Shown in pieces: positions 1-9,714 of a stretch of DNA of 64,000 bases. Location: contig VFKM01000012.1 in the NCBI GenBank assembly GCA_009885545.1, forward strand, positions 87,667-151,666, read 5' to 3'. Below the pieces are notes generated by a model. The model was not told where the DNA came from. It saw only the letters and a program-made list of their open reading frames with translations, and made no database searches. A program made the position numbers and the translations under genes. The first letter of the stretch is position 1. Every line of letters begins with the position of its first letter. The DNA comes from Flavobacteriales bacterium (lineage in GTDB: Bacteria > Bacteroidota > Bacteroidia > Flavobacteriales_D > Crocinitomicaceae).

Positions 1-1
1 C

Positions 2-229
2 AAAGCTAGGATTTTGTGTGGAGATATTCATCATCTTAGATTATATGGAATGGATTCACTTATTTACAATAAATCAAGCTATGGAATGATGCAATATAAA
101 AACATGGAACGCGACTGGATCAGACATTGTGGAAAGCTGAATGTATCAAGCTATATTGCTAGAGTAATTTTTTGGGACAAACTCCAGGCAAAAGATGATA
201 GTCGCTATTGGAGCTATGTTCTTGAATAA
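2..229 (+). CDS. C-terminal part of an unknown protein, truncated by window edge
   Basis: Frame stays open to the left edge (..KARILCGDIHHLRLYGMDSL..) and ends at TAA 229. Confidence 0.45.
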   Translation, partial: KARILCGDIHHLRLYGMDSLIYNKSSYGMMQYKNMERDWIRHCGKLNVSSYIARVIFWDKLQAKDDSRYWSYVLE

Positions 230-396
230 TATTTCCTCCAACCAATTTCATTTATTCTTAATGAAATTAACTTTATACTAAACTCACAGTAGCCTTTTAA
301 ATTAATTCAAATTAGTTTCATACATCCAACGCCATAAAAATATTTTACTATGGTTATAGTGTCTCCTAGAGCGATTAGAAGGGAATAATTAATATT

Positions 397-843
397 ATGA
401 GTTTTGAATTACGACAAGGGAATTTGTTTGAACAAATAGACCTCGATGGATTAGGTCAAGGGACTAATCTATACGGTAAAATGTTCGCAGGGATTGCTGC
501 TGTTTTTTACAAACAATATCCAGAAATGTTCAAAGAATATAAACTTGGGTGTGATTTCAGGATATTCAAACCTGGGGACGTTCATCATTATCAAGATCCA
601 ACAACAGGAAAACATATTTTTAACATGTTTTCCCAGGACTATCCAGGCCCAAATGCCAAAATTGAATGGCTTAGAGCTTCCTTGAAAGAAGCATTGGCTC
701 TTTGTGAAACTGTTGGCTGTTTATCGTTAGGTTGTCCAATGATTGGTGCTGGGATAGGATCCTTAAATCCAGATGATGTCTTAGAGGTTTTTAAAGAAGC
801 CGGGGAAGGTTCTTCAGTAAAACTGGTCGTTTGTGTCTTATAG
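397..843 (+). CDS. Macro-domain (ADP-ribose-binding) protein
   Basis: QGNLF..GLGQGTNLYGKMFAGIAAVF..GDVHHY..IFNMFSQDYPG..LGCPMIGAGIGSLNPDDV matches macro-domain pattern. Confidence 0.8.
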   Translation: MSFELRQGNLFEQIDLDGLGQGTNLYGKMFAGIAAVFYKQYPEMFKEYKLGCDFRIFKPGDVHHYQDPTTGKHIFNMFSQDYPGPNAKIEWLRASLKEALALCETVGCLSLGCPMIGAGIGSLNPDDVLEVFKEAGEGSSVKLVVCVL

Positions 844-1174
844 AATACAAGATGTAGAACTTGGCTGGGAATATACTCTTCCAGTAAGACAATTCAACTA
901 TACAATTGAAGCAAGGGAAATAAGCAAAGAAAATGTTTATGCAACATTTACAAAAAGTGAAAATTTATTTCAAAAGAACGGGGCAGTAAACATCCCAGGA
1001 GAATTCCTTGTAACAATTTGGCTTAGTCTAACAGTTAAAATTATTCCATTAAAGAAAGAAAACTTATATGATCATAGGGTCTTAATAACTAAAGAAGATA
1101 AAACAGGGAAAATATTGGATAAATTTGAATGCTTAGTAAGTACAAAAAGACTGATTAGTCTTCTATATCCATAG
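833..1174 (+). CDS. Hypothetical protein
   Basis: 113 aa ORF overlapping the macro gene end. Confidence 0.5.
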   Translation: MSYRIQDVELGWEYTLPVRQFNYTIEAREISKENVYATFTKSENLFQKNGAVNIPGEFLVTIWLSLTVKIIPLKKENLYDHRVLITKEDKTGKILDKFECLVSTKRLISLLYP

Positions 1175-2510
1175 GTCTGGAAGACAAACTTTCATTTAGA
1201 ATCTCATCATTATTAGAACTCCATTGTGACCGACCACGAACAAGATATTCTTTCCTTTTTAAAATTTTTGCAACAAGCTTATCTGTTGATTTAACAATCG
1301 GATACTGAAAGCAAAATTCTTGAATATAAGCATGTGTCCAACCATCCATTGCATCTGATAGTTTTTCAAGTTCTTCATCTGAAATTAAATAATCTTTCAA
1401 TGTTATGGCGATAAATTCTTTTCTTACTTCTTTAGTTGGAAGTAAGAATTCATAAATATCATCAATTCTTCCAGGTCTTAGAACTGCTGTATCAATTTTT
1501 CCTAAATCATTTGCAGTACAAAGAAGCGTAGCTCTATTCTTTAAAGTTTTTAAAACTTCAAGAAGATAAAGAAGAGTTGTAATTTCTCCAAAATGAATCC
1601 TATCAATATCATCAATTAGAATAAATTTGCATTCTAATGCTTCAAGAAGATGTTTTAATTCCGTTGTTGAAACATATTCTACTGAACGAAGAATCGATGT
1701 ATCAAGTTTAAGAACTTTTCCCGTAATTCTTCTTGAAAGCTCTATACAATAAGATGTTTTACCAGTACCTGGGCTACCAAATAAAACAAAGCTTCTTTGC
1801 TGATTTTGTATGTTCGCTGAGTCGATATCATCCTTCATCTCATTAAAAATTTCTTCTGGAAATTTATAGTTCAGAGGCGGCTCAATACGTTCAAGAGCAG
1901 AAACACAAACTCTATCATTTCGCAAAGAAATCGTAATCCTGTTATTGAAGCGATCAAACAGAATATTGGATAAATCATAATAAGTTGTTCCTTTTGGAGA
2001 TGCAAATCCAGAGAAAAATAAATTGGTTTGAGTTCCTTCACTAACTGATTTTGCAACATAAAGTCTGTATTCTTTCTCTTTATAATTAAAAACATAATGA
2101 TATACCATGTGATTAACATCAATCATGGTAGAGTATTCAACTGTTCCTTCGTTTTCAATTAAATTAAAAATGCTAATAAAAAGAAGATCTTCGAAAATTT
2201 CAACACCTTCTGTAGTATCTTCAATATAAGTTCTAAAATTTCTTTCAAAGTTATTATTTTTGCCTTTAAAAGATAAAAAATAATCGAAAATATTTTTTGA
2301 TTTATTTAGAATAGAAGGGAAATCATCTTTGGATTTTGCTAAGTTTTGTGTTATGTGTCCAATATCTTTAATCCATTTATTTATTGTTACATCATTCAAG
2401 CGAAACTTTTTTGGTAATCCGTGACGCATAACAAGATAGATGGCTCCCATGATTCCGATCATAGAGATTTGTACAAGTATGTTATTCCAGATTTTTTTTA
2501 GTTTTTTCAT
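1155..2510 (-). CDS. AAA+ ATPase, BCS1-like, with N-terminal TM segment
   Basis: Walker A GSPGTGKTS, Walker B FILIDDIDR, VLRPGRID sensor/arginine region. Confidence 0.85.
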   Translation of the reverse strand: MKKLKKIWNNILVQISMIGIMGAIYLVMRHGLPKKFRLNDVTINKWIKDIGHITQNLAKSKDDFPSILNKSKNIFDYFLSFKGKNNNFERNFRTYIEDTTEGVEIFEDLLFISIFNLIENEGTVEYSTMIDVNHMVYHYVFNYKEKEYRLYVAKSVSEGTQTNLFFSGFASPKGTTYYDLSNILFDRFNNRITISLRNDRVCVSALERIEPPLNYKFPEEIFNEMKDDIDSANIQNQQRSFVLFGSPGTGKTSYCIELSRRITGKVLKLDTSILRSVEYVSTTELKHLLEALECKFILIDDIDRIHFGEITTLLYLLEVLKTLKNRATLLCTANDLGKIDTAVLRPGRIDDIYEFLLPTKEVRKEFIAITLKDYLISDEELEKLSDAMDGWTHAYIQEFCFQYPIVKSTDKLVAKILKRKEYLVRGRSQWSSNNDEILNESLSSRPMDIED

Positions 2511-2563
2511 GCCTATCTCAAGCTTGTAGCTTAACAGATAAACAATAACAAACGAATGAGAAA

Positions 2564-3232
2564 CTACTCTTCTTTAATTTCCCAAATTTGGTGACATTCG
2601 CCAACAATAATAGAACCATTAGATACAAAAGTTAAACCAGTCACATATCTTGTAAATTTACCAACAAAATATTTTTCAGGAGGACCAAACAAACACAAAT
2701 AAAGTTTTTCTATATCAATATCTGAATGATCAGTCATCTTTGTATTGTCTGTCCCCATTTCAACTGGAACTAGTTTTATATTCTTCATAATTTTTGGCAT
2801 TGATATTTCAGCAGCAGCAAATAATTTTTTATTATAAGCTCCAAAACATCCAGTAATAAGTTTTTGTGGTGGAACCCAAGAAACAATACCAGCTTCTTTT
2901 GAATATGGTTCTCCAGTCCAATCTATCACTTTGAATGCAACAGTATAATACATCACATCATTTTTAGATGAATCTCCACAATAATCATCAAAAAGATATT
3001 CTAATGAAACAATTGTTATTCCTGTCTCTTCAAATGTTTCTCTGACGGCTGCATCCACAAAATTTTCCCCAACATCTAATTTTCCACCTGGGGTACCAAT
3101 ATCCTCAGGATCATGCTTTCTTGATACTCCAAGAACATATCCGTCAGATTTTCTTTGGATAAGAACTGATGAGGCATATTTTGGTTTGATATGTGGTAAT
3201 GGATTGATTTTAGTATCCACAGTCATATTCAT
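2564..3232 (-). CDS. Nudix hydrolase
   Basis: Nudix box GKLDVGENFVDAAVRETFEETGI. Confidence 0.9.
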   Translation of the reverse strand: MNMTVDTKINPLPHIKPKYASSVLIQRKSDGYVLGVSRKHDPEDIGTPGGKLDVGENFVDAAVRETFEETGITIVSLEYLFDDYCGDSSKNDVMYYTVAFKVIDWTGEPYSKEAGIVSWVPPQKLITGCFGAYNKKLFAAAEISMPKIMKNIKLVPVEMGTDNTKMTDHSDIDIEKLYLCLFGPPEKYFVGKFTRYVTGLTFVSNGSIIVGECHQIWEIKEE

Positions 3233-3767
3233 TTACTTCTATTTTATTTTTTGTGAATAGAATTTTTACATAATCACCAAATACAGATTCAAAAACTTCA
3301 TCTGGAATTCCGTGGATAACTTTAGCAACTTCTTTTTGACATTTTTGTATTAATTTTAATTTATGTTTATCTTCTTTGGAAAGCTTTAAACACTCTGCTG
3401 GATCTAAATAAAAACTAACATATAAATGATCACTTATAGCTTCTTTTATTAGATTCAACGGATCATCCTTTAGTGATGGATTCTCTTCCAATAATGACAT
3501 AAATGATTCTTTTACAAATTCAGGATAAGAATTATAATTAAACCATATAGATTCTGTTGAATCAAAACTAACTGTGAAACTACATGGATCACCATCATTG
3601 AAACCAGGAGTATAACATTTAATCTCAATAAGCAATAAGTCTGGATATGCTATAAACAGATTTTGCAATTGCTTTTTGAATGTTTCTTTTGTAATAGAGT
3701 TGACCTGCTTATCGTATTCTTTTTTAAGAGATTTTAATTTATTTAATTTATTTTCTTGTGGTTTCAT
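3210..3767 (-). CDS. Hypothetical protein, paralogue of 4376..4801
   Basis: Shares FNDGDPCSFTV and VFGDYVKI..KIEVNEYD with 4376..4801. Confidence 0.6.
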   Translation of the reverse strand: MKPQENKLNKLKSLKKEYDKQVNSITKETFKKQLQNLFIAYPDLLLIEIKCYTPGFNDGDPCSFTVSFDSTESIWFNYNSYPEFVKESFMSLLEENPSLKDDPLNLIKEAISDHLYVSFYLDPAECLKLSKEDKHKLKLIQKCQKEVAKVIHGIPDEVFESVFGDYVKILFTKNKIEVNEYDCGY

Positions 3768-4357
3768 TATTTTTTTCCTTTTTGAATAACATTTATTTGA
3801 GTTTTAAGAACTTCTAAGATCAATTCACAATCCCCTAAAGCAGTATGTTTTTTGGAGTCAATATCTTGACATCCAACCCAAGCAGCTTGTGAAACTAAAC
3901 TACAATTTATATTTTTTGGTAAAAAATGCATCATATCAAACATCATTGCATTTGATTGAGTATCGATAACACGTCTATTAAACAATGCAGAAACCAAACA
4001 GTTTTTATCAAGTCCTACTTTAGTTTCTGTTCTTTTTAAGAAATTAATATCGAAACTTACTCCATGACCGATAACAATCCAAGACTCTAGTTTCTGTTCT
4101 GTCATATAGAATCTAAGTGTTTCATTAATTTCTAACAAACATTGTTTTGAATCATCGGCTTGTATATGATGTCGATTGATATCAATTTTATTGATTTTCA
4201 TTGCTTCTGGATCAGTAACATATTTTGGATATTGAAATTTCCATTCTCTCTTTGCGAGAATATTAAGATCTTTATCAAGTAAAATAAATCCTGCTGTTAG
4301 TAACTGATATAAATCTGGATCTAAACCAGATGTCTCAGTATCAAATATTACATACAT
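3767..4357 (-). CDS. DnaQ-like DEDDh 3'-5' exonuclease
   Basis: FDTETSGL (ExoI), GHGVSFDINFL (ExoII), HTALGDCELI (ExoIII). Confidence 0.85.
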   Translation of the reverse strand: MYVIFDTETSGLDPDLYQLLTAGFILLDKDLNILAKREWKFQYPKYVTDPEAMKINKIDINRHHIQADDSKQCLLEINETLRFYMTEQKLESWIVIGHGVSFDINFLKRTETKVGLDKNCLVSALFNRRVIDTQSNAMMFDMMHFLPKNINCSLVSQAAWVGCQDIDSKKHTALGDCELILEVLKTQINVIQKGKK

Positions 4358-4375
4358 ATTCTAATATTTTCCCAT

Positions 4376-4801
4376 TTAGTTATGATCATTGTAATCCATT
4401 ATAACAACTTTGTCGCGAAATACAGCTATTTTTACATGATCACCAAAAACTAGTCTAAATAAATCATAAGCTTTTCCATCAACATGATCAGCAAAAAAAT
4501 ATTCTACAGTATCTTTTTTGTATTCTCCGCCTTCTGCTACCTCATAATAAAACCTGAATGCATTCTCTATTTCTTTTTCTGTCGTTATATCTTTTTTTGA
4601 TTTTGTTGCGGCGGCTATTCCTCCTTGAAGATGAAATTCACATTGTTCTCCATCATTGAAGTTGTCTGTATATTGACTCCAAAAAAAGAAGTGTGCTTCT
4701 GGACATTCTTCAAACAATTCTTTAAACCATGTCTCTAAAAGTTTAGTTTTGGATGTTTGTTTAACTTCATCCATTAATTCTATTAATGATTTTTTTTCCA
4801 T
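4376..4801 (-). CDS. Hypothetical protein, paralogue of 3210..3767
   Basis: FNDGEQCEFHL and VFGDHVKIAVFRDKVVIMDYND. Confidence 0.6.
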   Translation of the reverse strand: MEKKSLIELMDEVKQTSKTKLLETWFKELFEECPEAHFFFWSQYTDNFNDGEQCEFHLQGGIAAATKSKKDITTEKEIENAFRFYYEVAEGGEYKKDTVEYFFADHVDGKAYDLFRLVFGDHVKIAVFRDKVVIMDYNDHN

Positions 4802-4812
4802 ATTATTACCAA

Positions 4813-5526
4813 TTAATCTTGAAACATTGAAAGTACTTTTGAAGATGGCAGATTATCCTCTGGTTCTTCATCTTCGGAAAGTCCATCAGGATTCCTTTGT
4901 TCTTTATTTTTCCAAGCAGAAGACAAAACAAATTCGGATTCAAACTGTTCTATAGCTTTATCAACAATTTCTTTATCTCTTTCTAGTTGCCGATTTATAC
5001 TAGCTGTCATTGCTTTTCTTCTATATTCTGCGCCACCACCATCAATAAAGTCATCTTCTTGAATTTCTCTTTTTATTTCTTTAATGGTCGGCTCTGGCAC
5101 CATAACTGCAATATTGTCCATGTCATCAGATTGCACAGGAGCCTCATTAGCAGCTTCAAATTTTTTATCAAGGTCTTCCCAAGAAATAATTCTTTTGTTG
5201 ACTGCTGGGCCTCCTAGCCATTTTAAATGCTCTGTTCCAATAGCGTTGATTACTTCAGCTAAACTAGGAATGGTTCCAAGATCTTGAAGAACATGCTCTT
5301 CACCTATATCTCTTACAGAATATTCTTTTCCATCTGAATTCATTCTTACTTCTCCGTAAGTCAAGGCAAGCAATTGAATCCCAAATGAATTATGGAGAAT
5401 TGCTCTGTGCCTCATATCAGCAACATGGGCTTTAGTAAGATCAAAAAAATTATGCAGATCTGCATAATCTTCCCATTTGCCTCCATGTCTTTTGGCAGAA
5501 ATTTTAGCGTGTTGTAATGGTTTCAT
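4813..5526 (-). CDS. DUF6915-like protein
   Basis: HAKISAKRHGGKWEDYADLHNFFDLTKAHVADMRHRAILHNSFGIQL..GEEHVLQDLGTIPSLAEVI; family recalled, not searched. Confidence 0.55.
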   Translation of the reverse strand: MKPLQHAKISAKRHGGKWEDYADLHNFFDLTKAHVADMRHRAILHNSFGIQLLALTYGEVRMNSDGKEYSVRDIGEEHVLQDLGTIPSLAEVINAIGTEHLKWLGGPAVNKRIISWEDLDKKFEAANEAPVQSDDMDNIAVMVPEPTIKEIKREIQEDDFIDGGGAEYRRKAMTASINRQLERDKEIVDKAIEQFESEFVLSSAWKNKEQRNPDGLSEDEEPEDNLPSSKVLSMFQD

Positions 5527-5711
5527 GATATTCTCCTAATATCTCCTATTTCCCCAAAATTTGTTGCGTACAAATGCACTATTCTTCCTTCGATAAAGAA
5601 ATCGTGCCACTCGCCATGATATTCCAAATCATGAAATGGACCAAAATAAATTCCAACAGCTTCCTCGTTGAATTGATATAAATCACCAATTTTAAGTTCG
5701 TTTGAATTCAT
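5523..5711 (-). CDS. Small GDL-family protein
   Basis: LKIGDLYQFNEEAVGIYFG...RRIS. Confidence 0.7.
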   Translation of the reverse strand: MNSNELKIGDLYQFNEEAVGIYFGPFHDLEYHGEWHDFFIEGRIVHLYATNFGEIGDIRRIS

Positions 5712-5908
5712 GATATCTTTTCTACCTTTAAAGAATAATTGTTATAAGAAAATATTTCTATATTTCCATTTATAAGAAATTGCAAGCCACGATCAGAAAT
5801 ATAAAAGTTATCTGTATCACAATATCCAAGAAATAACCCAATATAACCAACAGGGAACAAAACAGCGTGATAAACTTTATACAAAGAACCTATTTCTAAA
5901 TTTTGCAT
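5708..5908 (-). CDS. Small GDL-family protein
   Basis: LEIGSLYKVYHAV..GLFLG..FLINGNIE..VEKIS. Confidence 0.7.
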   Translation of the reverse strand: MQNLEIGSLYKVYHAVLFPVGYIGLFLGYCDTDNFYISDRGLQFLINGNIEIFSYNNYSLKVEKIS

Positions 5909-5910
5909 TA

Positions 5911-6126
5911 TTACGATATCTTTTCTACTTCCTCTACGATATCTTCTAAATCCATTGCATGCAAACTGATAATTGTGCCTTTAATGAGAAATAAATAATA
6001 TGGGACATGCACATCACCATAAGCTTTATAATGATTCAATTTTAGATTTATGCCAAGAAAAATTCCAATTTCATCTGTTGTATGAAATTTATATAAAGAT
6101 CCTATTTCTAAATCCTCTTGTTTCAT
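5911..6126 (-). CDS. Small GDL-family protein
   Basis: LEIGSLYKFHTTDEIGIFLG..FLIKGTI..VEKIS. Confidence 0.7.
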   Translation of the reverse strand: MKQEDLEIGSLYKFHTTDEIGIFLGINLKLNHYKAYGDVHVPYYLFLIKGTIISLHAMDLEDIVEEVEKIS

Positions 6127-6341
6127 GATAACTTTTTCATATTTTCTAGTTGATCAAGATTATCATACCAATAGTGCAATGATTCGATTTTCCCTTGTAT
6201 TAAAAAAATATAAAATATTACACCACTTTTACTTTTACTTGTACCAAGATACAGACCAATTTTATTTTTGTAAAATTTATTATTTTTTATACCAAAACAG
6301 AAGTCATAAAGCGATCCCACTTCTAATTCATCTATATTCAT
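6123..6341 (-). CDS. Small GDL-family protein
   Basis: LEVGSLYDF..IGLYLG..FLIQGKIE..MKKLS. Confidence 0.7.
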   Translation of the reverse strand: MNIDELEVGSLYDFCFGIKNNKFYKNKIGLYLGTSKSKSGVIFYIFLIQGKIESLHYWYDNLDQLENMKKLS

Positions 6342-6568
6342 GATATTTTTACAATATCAGCAATTTCACCATTTAAATGCCATGGATTTGTAAGAGAAAG
6401 AATCAACTTCATACCTTTTATAAGAAAGATAGGACTCTTTCTTATAAAAGGTATATCGGATGTAGATTCTGGATTGAGGATTTCATAAGTTTGAAAACCA
6501 TAAAAGATACCTGTCACCACAGAATTAAGTTTATACAGAGAACCTATTTCAAGTTCTTCAAGTTTCAT
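6338..6568 (-). CDS. Small GDL-family protein
   Basis: LEIGSLYKLNSVVTGIFYG..FLIKGMK..IVKIS. Confidence 0.7.
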   Translation of the reverse strand: MKLEELEIGSLYKLNSVVTGIFYGFQTYEILNPESTSDIPFIRKSPIFLIKGMKLILSLTNPWHLNGEIADIVKIS

Positions 6569-6762
6569 GAAATCTTCTTTCCTTTCAGTCCATGCGAAAA
6601 AAAATATTCTATATTTCCATTTATAAGAAATTTTTTATAGATACGAGTACCTAATCTATTAAATACTTTTCTATGCTCCTGTTCTTCTCCAAGATACAAA
6701 CCAATCAATCCTTCTGGATTTAATTGATATAAAGATCCTATTTCGAGTTCGTTTGATTTCAT
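6565..6762 (-). CDS. Small GDL-family protein
   Basis: LEIGSLYQLNPEGLIGLYLG..FLINGNIE..GKKIS. Confidence 0.7.
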   Translation of the reverse strand: MKSNELEIGSLYQLNPEGLIGLYLGEEQEHRKVFNRLGTRIYKKFLINGNIEYFFSHGLKGKKIS

Positions 6763-6962
6763 GATAATTTTTTTATATTAATGTAAACAGAGAAGAATTC
6801 CGCTGCATTATATCTTACTATTTTACCACTTATAAGAAAATTGTGCGTAATAAAATTCGAATGATATCCCGTTTCTTCAGTACCAAGAAATATCCCAACC
6901 ACAGAATTAAATTGATATAGAGAACCTATATCCAAATCACTTTTTGTCATGTAGAATCTCAT
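6759..6962 (-). CDS. Small GDL-family protein
   Basis: LDIGSLYQFNSVVGIFLG..FLISGKI..IKKLS. Confidence 0.7.
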   Translation of the reverse strand: MRFYMTKSDLDIGSLYQFNSVVGIFLGTEETGYHSNFITHNFLISGKIVRYNAAEFFSVYINIKKLS

Positions 6963-7141
6963 GATAATCTTTCAAGAATTGGCAATGATTGAAACAAATA
7001 TTCCCTTGTTTCTCCATCAACAAGAAAAGCATGATAATTCCAATTAAAACTATTAGGACCGCCAAGTGGCTTAATATAAATTCCGACAATATTATCATGA
7101 ATTCTATACAAAGAACCTATTTTTAATAATTCCATCTTCAT
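6959..7141 (-). CDS. Small GDL-family protein
   Basis: LKIGSLYRIHDNIVGIYI..FLVDGET..LERLS. Confidence 0.7.
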   Translation of the reverse strand: MKMELLKIGSLYRIHDNIVGIYIKPLGGPNSFNWNYHAFLVDGETREYLFQSLPILERLS

Positions 7142-7449
7142 GATATCATTTTAAAAATTTCTGGTTGACTTATATCTAAATCTTCCATAGCATAACCTCT
7201 ATTGCAATTTGCCATCAAACGAATGTAATATGTCAGCACTGATGGTTCACGCTGTTTACAAGAAAAGAAATCCGATGCTGATATTGAACCATCTATTACA
7301 GAAACATACCAGAAATAGGACCACCTCATATCTTGAGCAGCCATATCCCTGTCCTTTGATTTACCATGACGAATTCTATTGATCACTTTTACAGTCTCAA
7401 TTGGATGCCTTTCAAGAGCCTGCTCATAAGTTATATTAGTAGTGGCCAT
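7138..7449 (-). CDS. Hypothetical protein
   Basis: 103 aa ORF in the cassette run, overlapping ATGA junction. Confidence 0.55.
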   Translation of the reverse strand: MATTNITYEQALERHPIETVKVINRIRHGKSKDRDMAAQDMRWSYFWYVSVIDGSISASDFFSCKQREPSVLTYYIRLMANCNRGYAMEDLDISQPEIFKMIS

Positions 7450-7480
7450 AAGGAGATGTTAATACAATGGGAATAGATTA

Positions 7481-8077
7481 TCAATGAAATTCTGTAAGTT
7501 TTTTGAACTCATTTAAAAAAAACTGTTCTGCTTCCTGTGGCAACATAGAAACAATTTTTTCTTCAAGAGGTATAACGCCAGGATGCTGAATCTGCCATTC
7601 CGATTCTGGTATATGAATCATTAGATCTCTTTTTTCTGCCATCAATGCTCTTTTATCTGCTAGATGAGTTGATGGAGGCTGAATAGGAGATAAACCAAAT
7701 TTTTCACATACAACCAACTGAATCCTATCCTCAATCTCAACAAAGAACTTAAACTCTGGAAGAACCTTTGTTGGTTTTGCTAAATCCGCTAGATAAGCTT
7801 CTGAGGCGTCGTGCATCAATCCCCACAACCTATCCTCTTGTGGAACTGCTCTTGACACCAAAACAGAATGTTGAGCTACTGAATAATATTCAGTAACATG
7901 TCCAGTAAATCTACATTTATTAGATAATGAGTGGGCGATATCTTCAATGCAAATATCTTCTGGTAATGGAGCTAATGGATAGAATCTTTTTCCTGTGAAT
8001 GTTTGAATCCAATTCCCACGATCAGTTCTTTTTTTTATTGTCATTTTTAGTTTCTTCTGTCGGTTCTTCATCTTCAT
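7481..8077 (-). CDS. HD-superfamily phosphohydrolase (phage/DatZ-YfbR-like)
   Basis: FTGKRFYPLAPLPEDICIEDIAHSLSNKCRFTGHVTEYYSVAQHSVLVS..LMHDASEAYLADL. Confidence 0.8.
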   Translation of the reverse strand: MKMKNRQKKLKMTIKKRTDRGNWIQTFTGKRFYPLAPLPEDICIEDIAHSLSNKCRFTGHVTEYYSVAQHSVLVSRAVPQEDRLWGLMHDASEAYLADLAKPTKVLPEFKFFVEIEDRIQLVVCEKFGLSPIQPPSTHLADKRALMAEKRDLMIHIPESEWQIQHPGVIPLEEKIVSMLPQEAEQFFLNEFKKLTEFH

Positions 8078-8222
8078 CTTTGCATTCGCAATTTGATCGT
8101 TTCAGATATTCAAAGGCTTCTTCAAGAAGTTTCTGGAGAATAATTGCTAATAGCCCAGGCAGAGTTGCAATTGCAACTTCTTTCCATATGCTGTGTTTTT
8201 TTGATAATGGATCAAAGACCAT
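8022..8222 (-). CDS. Small membrane-associated hypothetical protein
   Basis: Hydrophobic segment then acidic tail. Confidence 0.4.
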   Translation of the reverse strand: MVFDPLSKKHSIWKEVAIATLPGLLAIILQKLLEEAFEYLKRSNCECKDEDEEPTEETKNDNKKKN

Positions 8223-8509
8223 AGTAGAATTTTAGTTGATTGATATTATCGAAAAAATTAAAAAGTGGTGGAACTTGACGCATTCCACCGGAGATCCAAA
8301 TACTATATAAAATAATTGATTTAGGAAAATATTACATAATATTAGGCAGCGCATCCATTGGTACCAATAGGTGATGGAATCCGATTGGCTTTAACCACAC
8401 TTTTCCTACAGTGCAAGGGACCAATTTCTCTGAATTGCTAGCAAATTTCCCCTTCAAGGATTCATGCAAACTGGTCAAAGACCTCAAAGGTATTAATTTC
8501 TGCTGTTGG

Positions 8510-8650
8510 TTAATAAACCTCAAATTGTAATGGCTCTTCATTCAATTCTTGATAACTAGCCTCAGTATCTTTTATCCAATCAATTCGATGTTGCCCCAAC
8601 CATTCAATAAAAACTAAATCATTCAATAATTCTAGTTCATTATCTTCCAT
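8510..8650 (-). CDS. Small hypothetical protein (46 aa)
   Basis: MEDNELELLNDLVFIEWLGQHRIDWIKDTEASYQELNEEPLQFEVY, below track cutoff. Confidence 0.35.
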   Translation of the reverse strand: MEDNELELLNDLVFIEWLGQHRIDWIKDTEASYQELNEEPLQFEVY

Positions 8651-8651
8651 A

Positions 8652-8924
8652 TTATCTTTTCCTTTTTTTCATAAAAATAGGAATAAAAAATGAATCAGCT
8701 ACTGATACACTAACAATAACCTCACATCCTTCTGAGTTTTCAACTACTAAGGAAAATGAGTTTTCAACTATCTCAAAATTTGAACGAGTAACTTTTACAA
8801 TTTCCTCATTCTTTAGTTCTAAAGTAAGATGTTTTTTCTCAGCTTTAATGTTCGGATAACAGGGACAGTAGGGGATTTCTTTTGGAAGAAAAACTCTATA
8901 ATATGATCCGACCTTATATTCCAT
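8652..8924 (-). CDS. Hypothetical protein
   Basis: 90 aa ORF. Confidence 0.5.
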   Translation of the reverse strand: MEYKVGSYYRVFLPKEIPYCPCYPNIKAEKKHLTLELKNEEIVKVTRSNFEIVENSFSLVVENSEGCEVIVSVSVADSFFIPIFMKKRKR

Positions 8925-8962
8925 AATACTATTATACTATGATATTATTAAAACTACATCTA

Positions 8963-9676
8963 TTATTGATCTGTATCATTAGGTTTTAAGGTTTGAACTA
9001 ATTTTTTTAAGTGTCCAAGAGCCTGGGAATACCTGTGTCTGTTAGCACTTCCTCTAGCAAAACAATTGCGAACTCTATCAAGACCAGAAAGAGTCCTTTC
9101 CAAATCCGCGACATGATCATCAGATCCAAACATTACTTCTTTTCCATCAATAAGAATTATTTGATCTTTGTTTTTCTTTTCTAAAAGCATTAACTCAAAA
9201 GCTTCTTGAAGTGGCGTTTGGGCTGGTGGAGCACTTTGAGGTTGTGGCTGACCTTGACTCATCGGAGGTTGCTGTGCTTGTGATGGTTGTGGCTGCTCCA
9301 TAACCTGTGGCTCTGATGCATTTGGAGAATTGATTACGACCTTCCCAATTTCAGTTAAGATCTTATCAAGATTTATTTTTATTTCACTTGAAAGACTTTT
9401 CCAGAGAGTAGTCATTCTTCCAAATACCTCTGGATCAGAAAATGACTTTCCTCCACGAATGACATTCAATCTATCAACCATGGATTCAACAGTCAATGGA
9501 GCTCCATCAACACCTATAGGAGCTCCAGTATCTCCTCCTAATGGTTGTGGTGCATCAACTGGTTGAGTTGCTGGTGGAACAGCAGCCGGTTGTGCTACTG
9601 GAGGCTGTGCAGCATCAGCTTCAACAATCATTTTGAATCCTTCAAAAAGACATAACGCAAGTACTTGAGATCTCAT
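8963..9676 (-). CDS. Proline/glutamine-rich protein, probably virion-associated
   Basis: Low-complexity P/Q/A linkers between helical segments. Confidence 0.5.
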   Translation of the reverse strand: MRSQVLALCLFEGFKMIVEADAAQPPVAQPAAVPPATQPVDAPQPLGGDTGAPIGVDGAPLTVESMVDRLNVIRGGKSFSDPEVFGRMTTLWKSLSSEIKINLDKILTEIGKVVINSPNASEPQVMEQPQPSQAQQPPMSQGQPQPQSAPPAQTPLQEAFELMLLEKKNKDQIILIDGKEVMFGSDDHVADLERTLSGLDRVRNCFARGSANRHRYSQALGHLKKLVQTLKPNDTDQ

Positions 9677-9714
9677 TTATTACAAACTCCAATAATAAAT
9701 AGTCTTTAGTGCGG

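Noticed and set aside
8332-8541. 69-aa minus ORF
   Set aside because: No family signal and atypical composition; left uncalled
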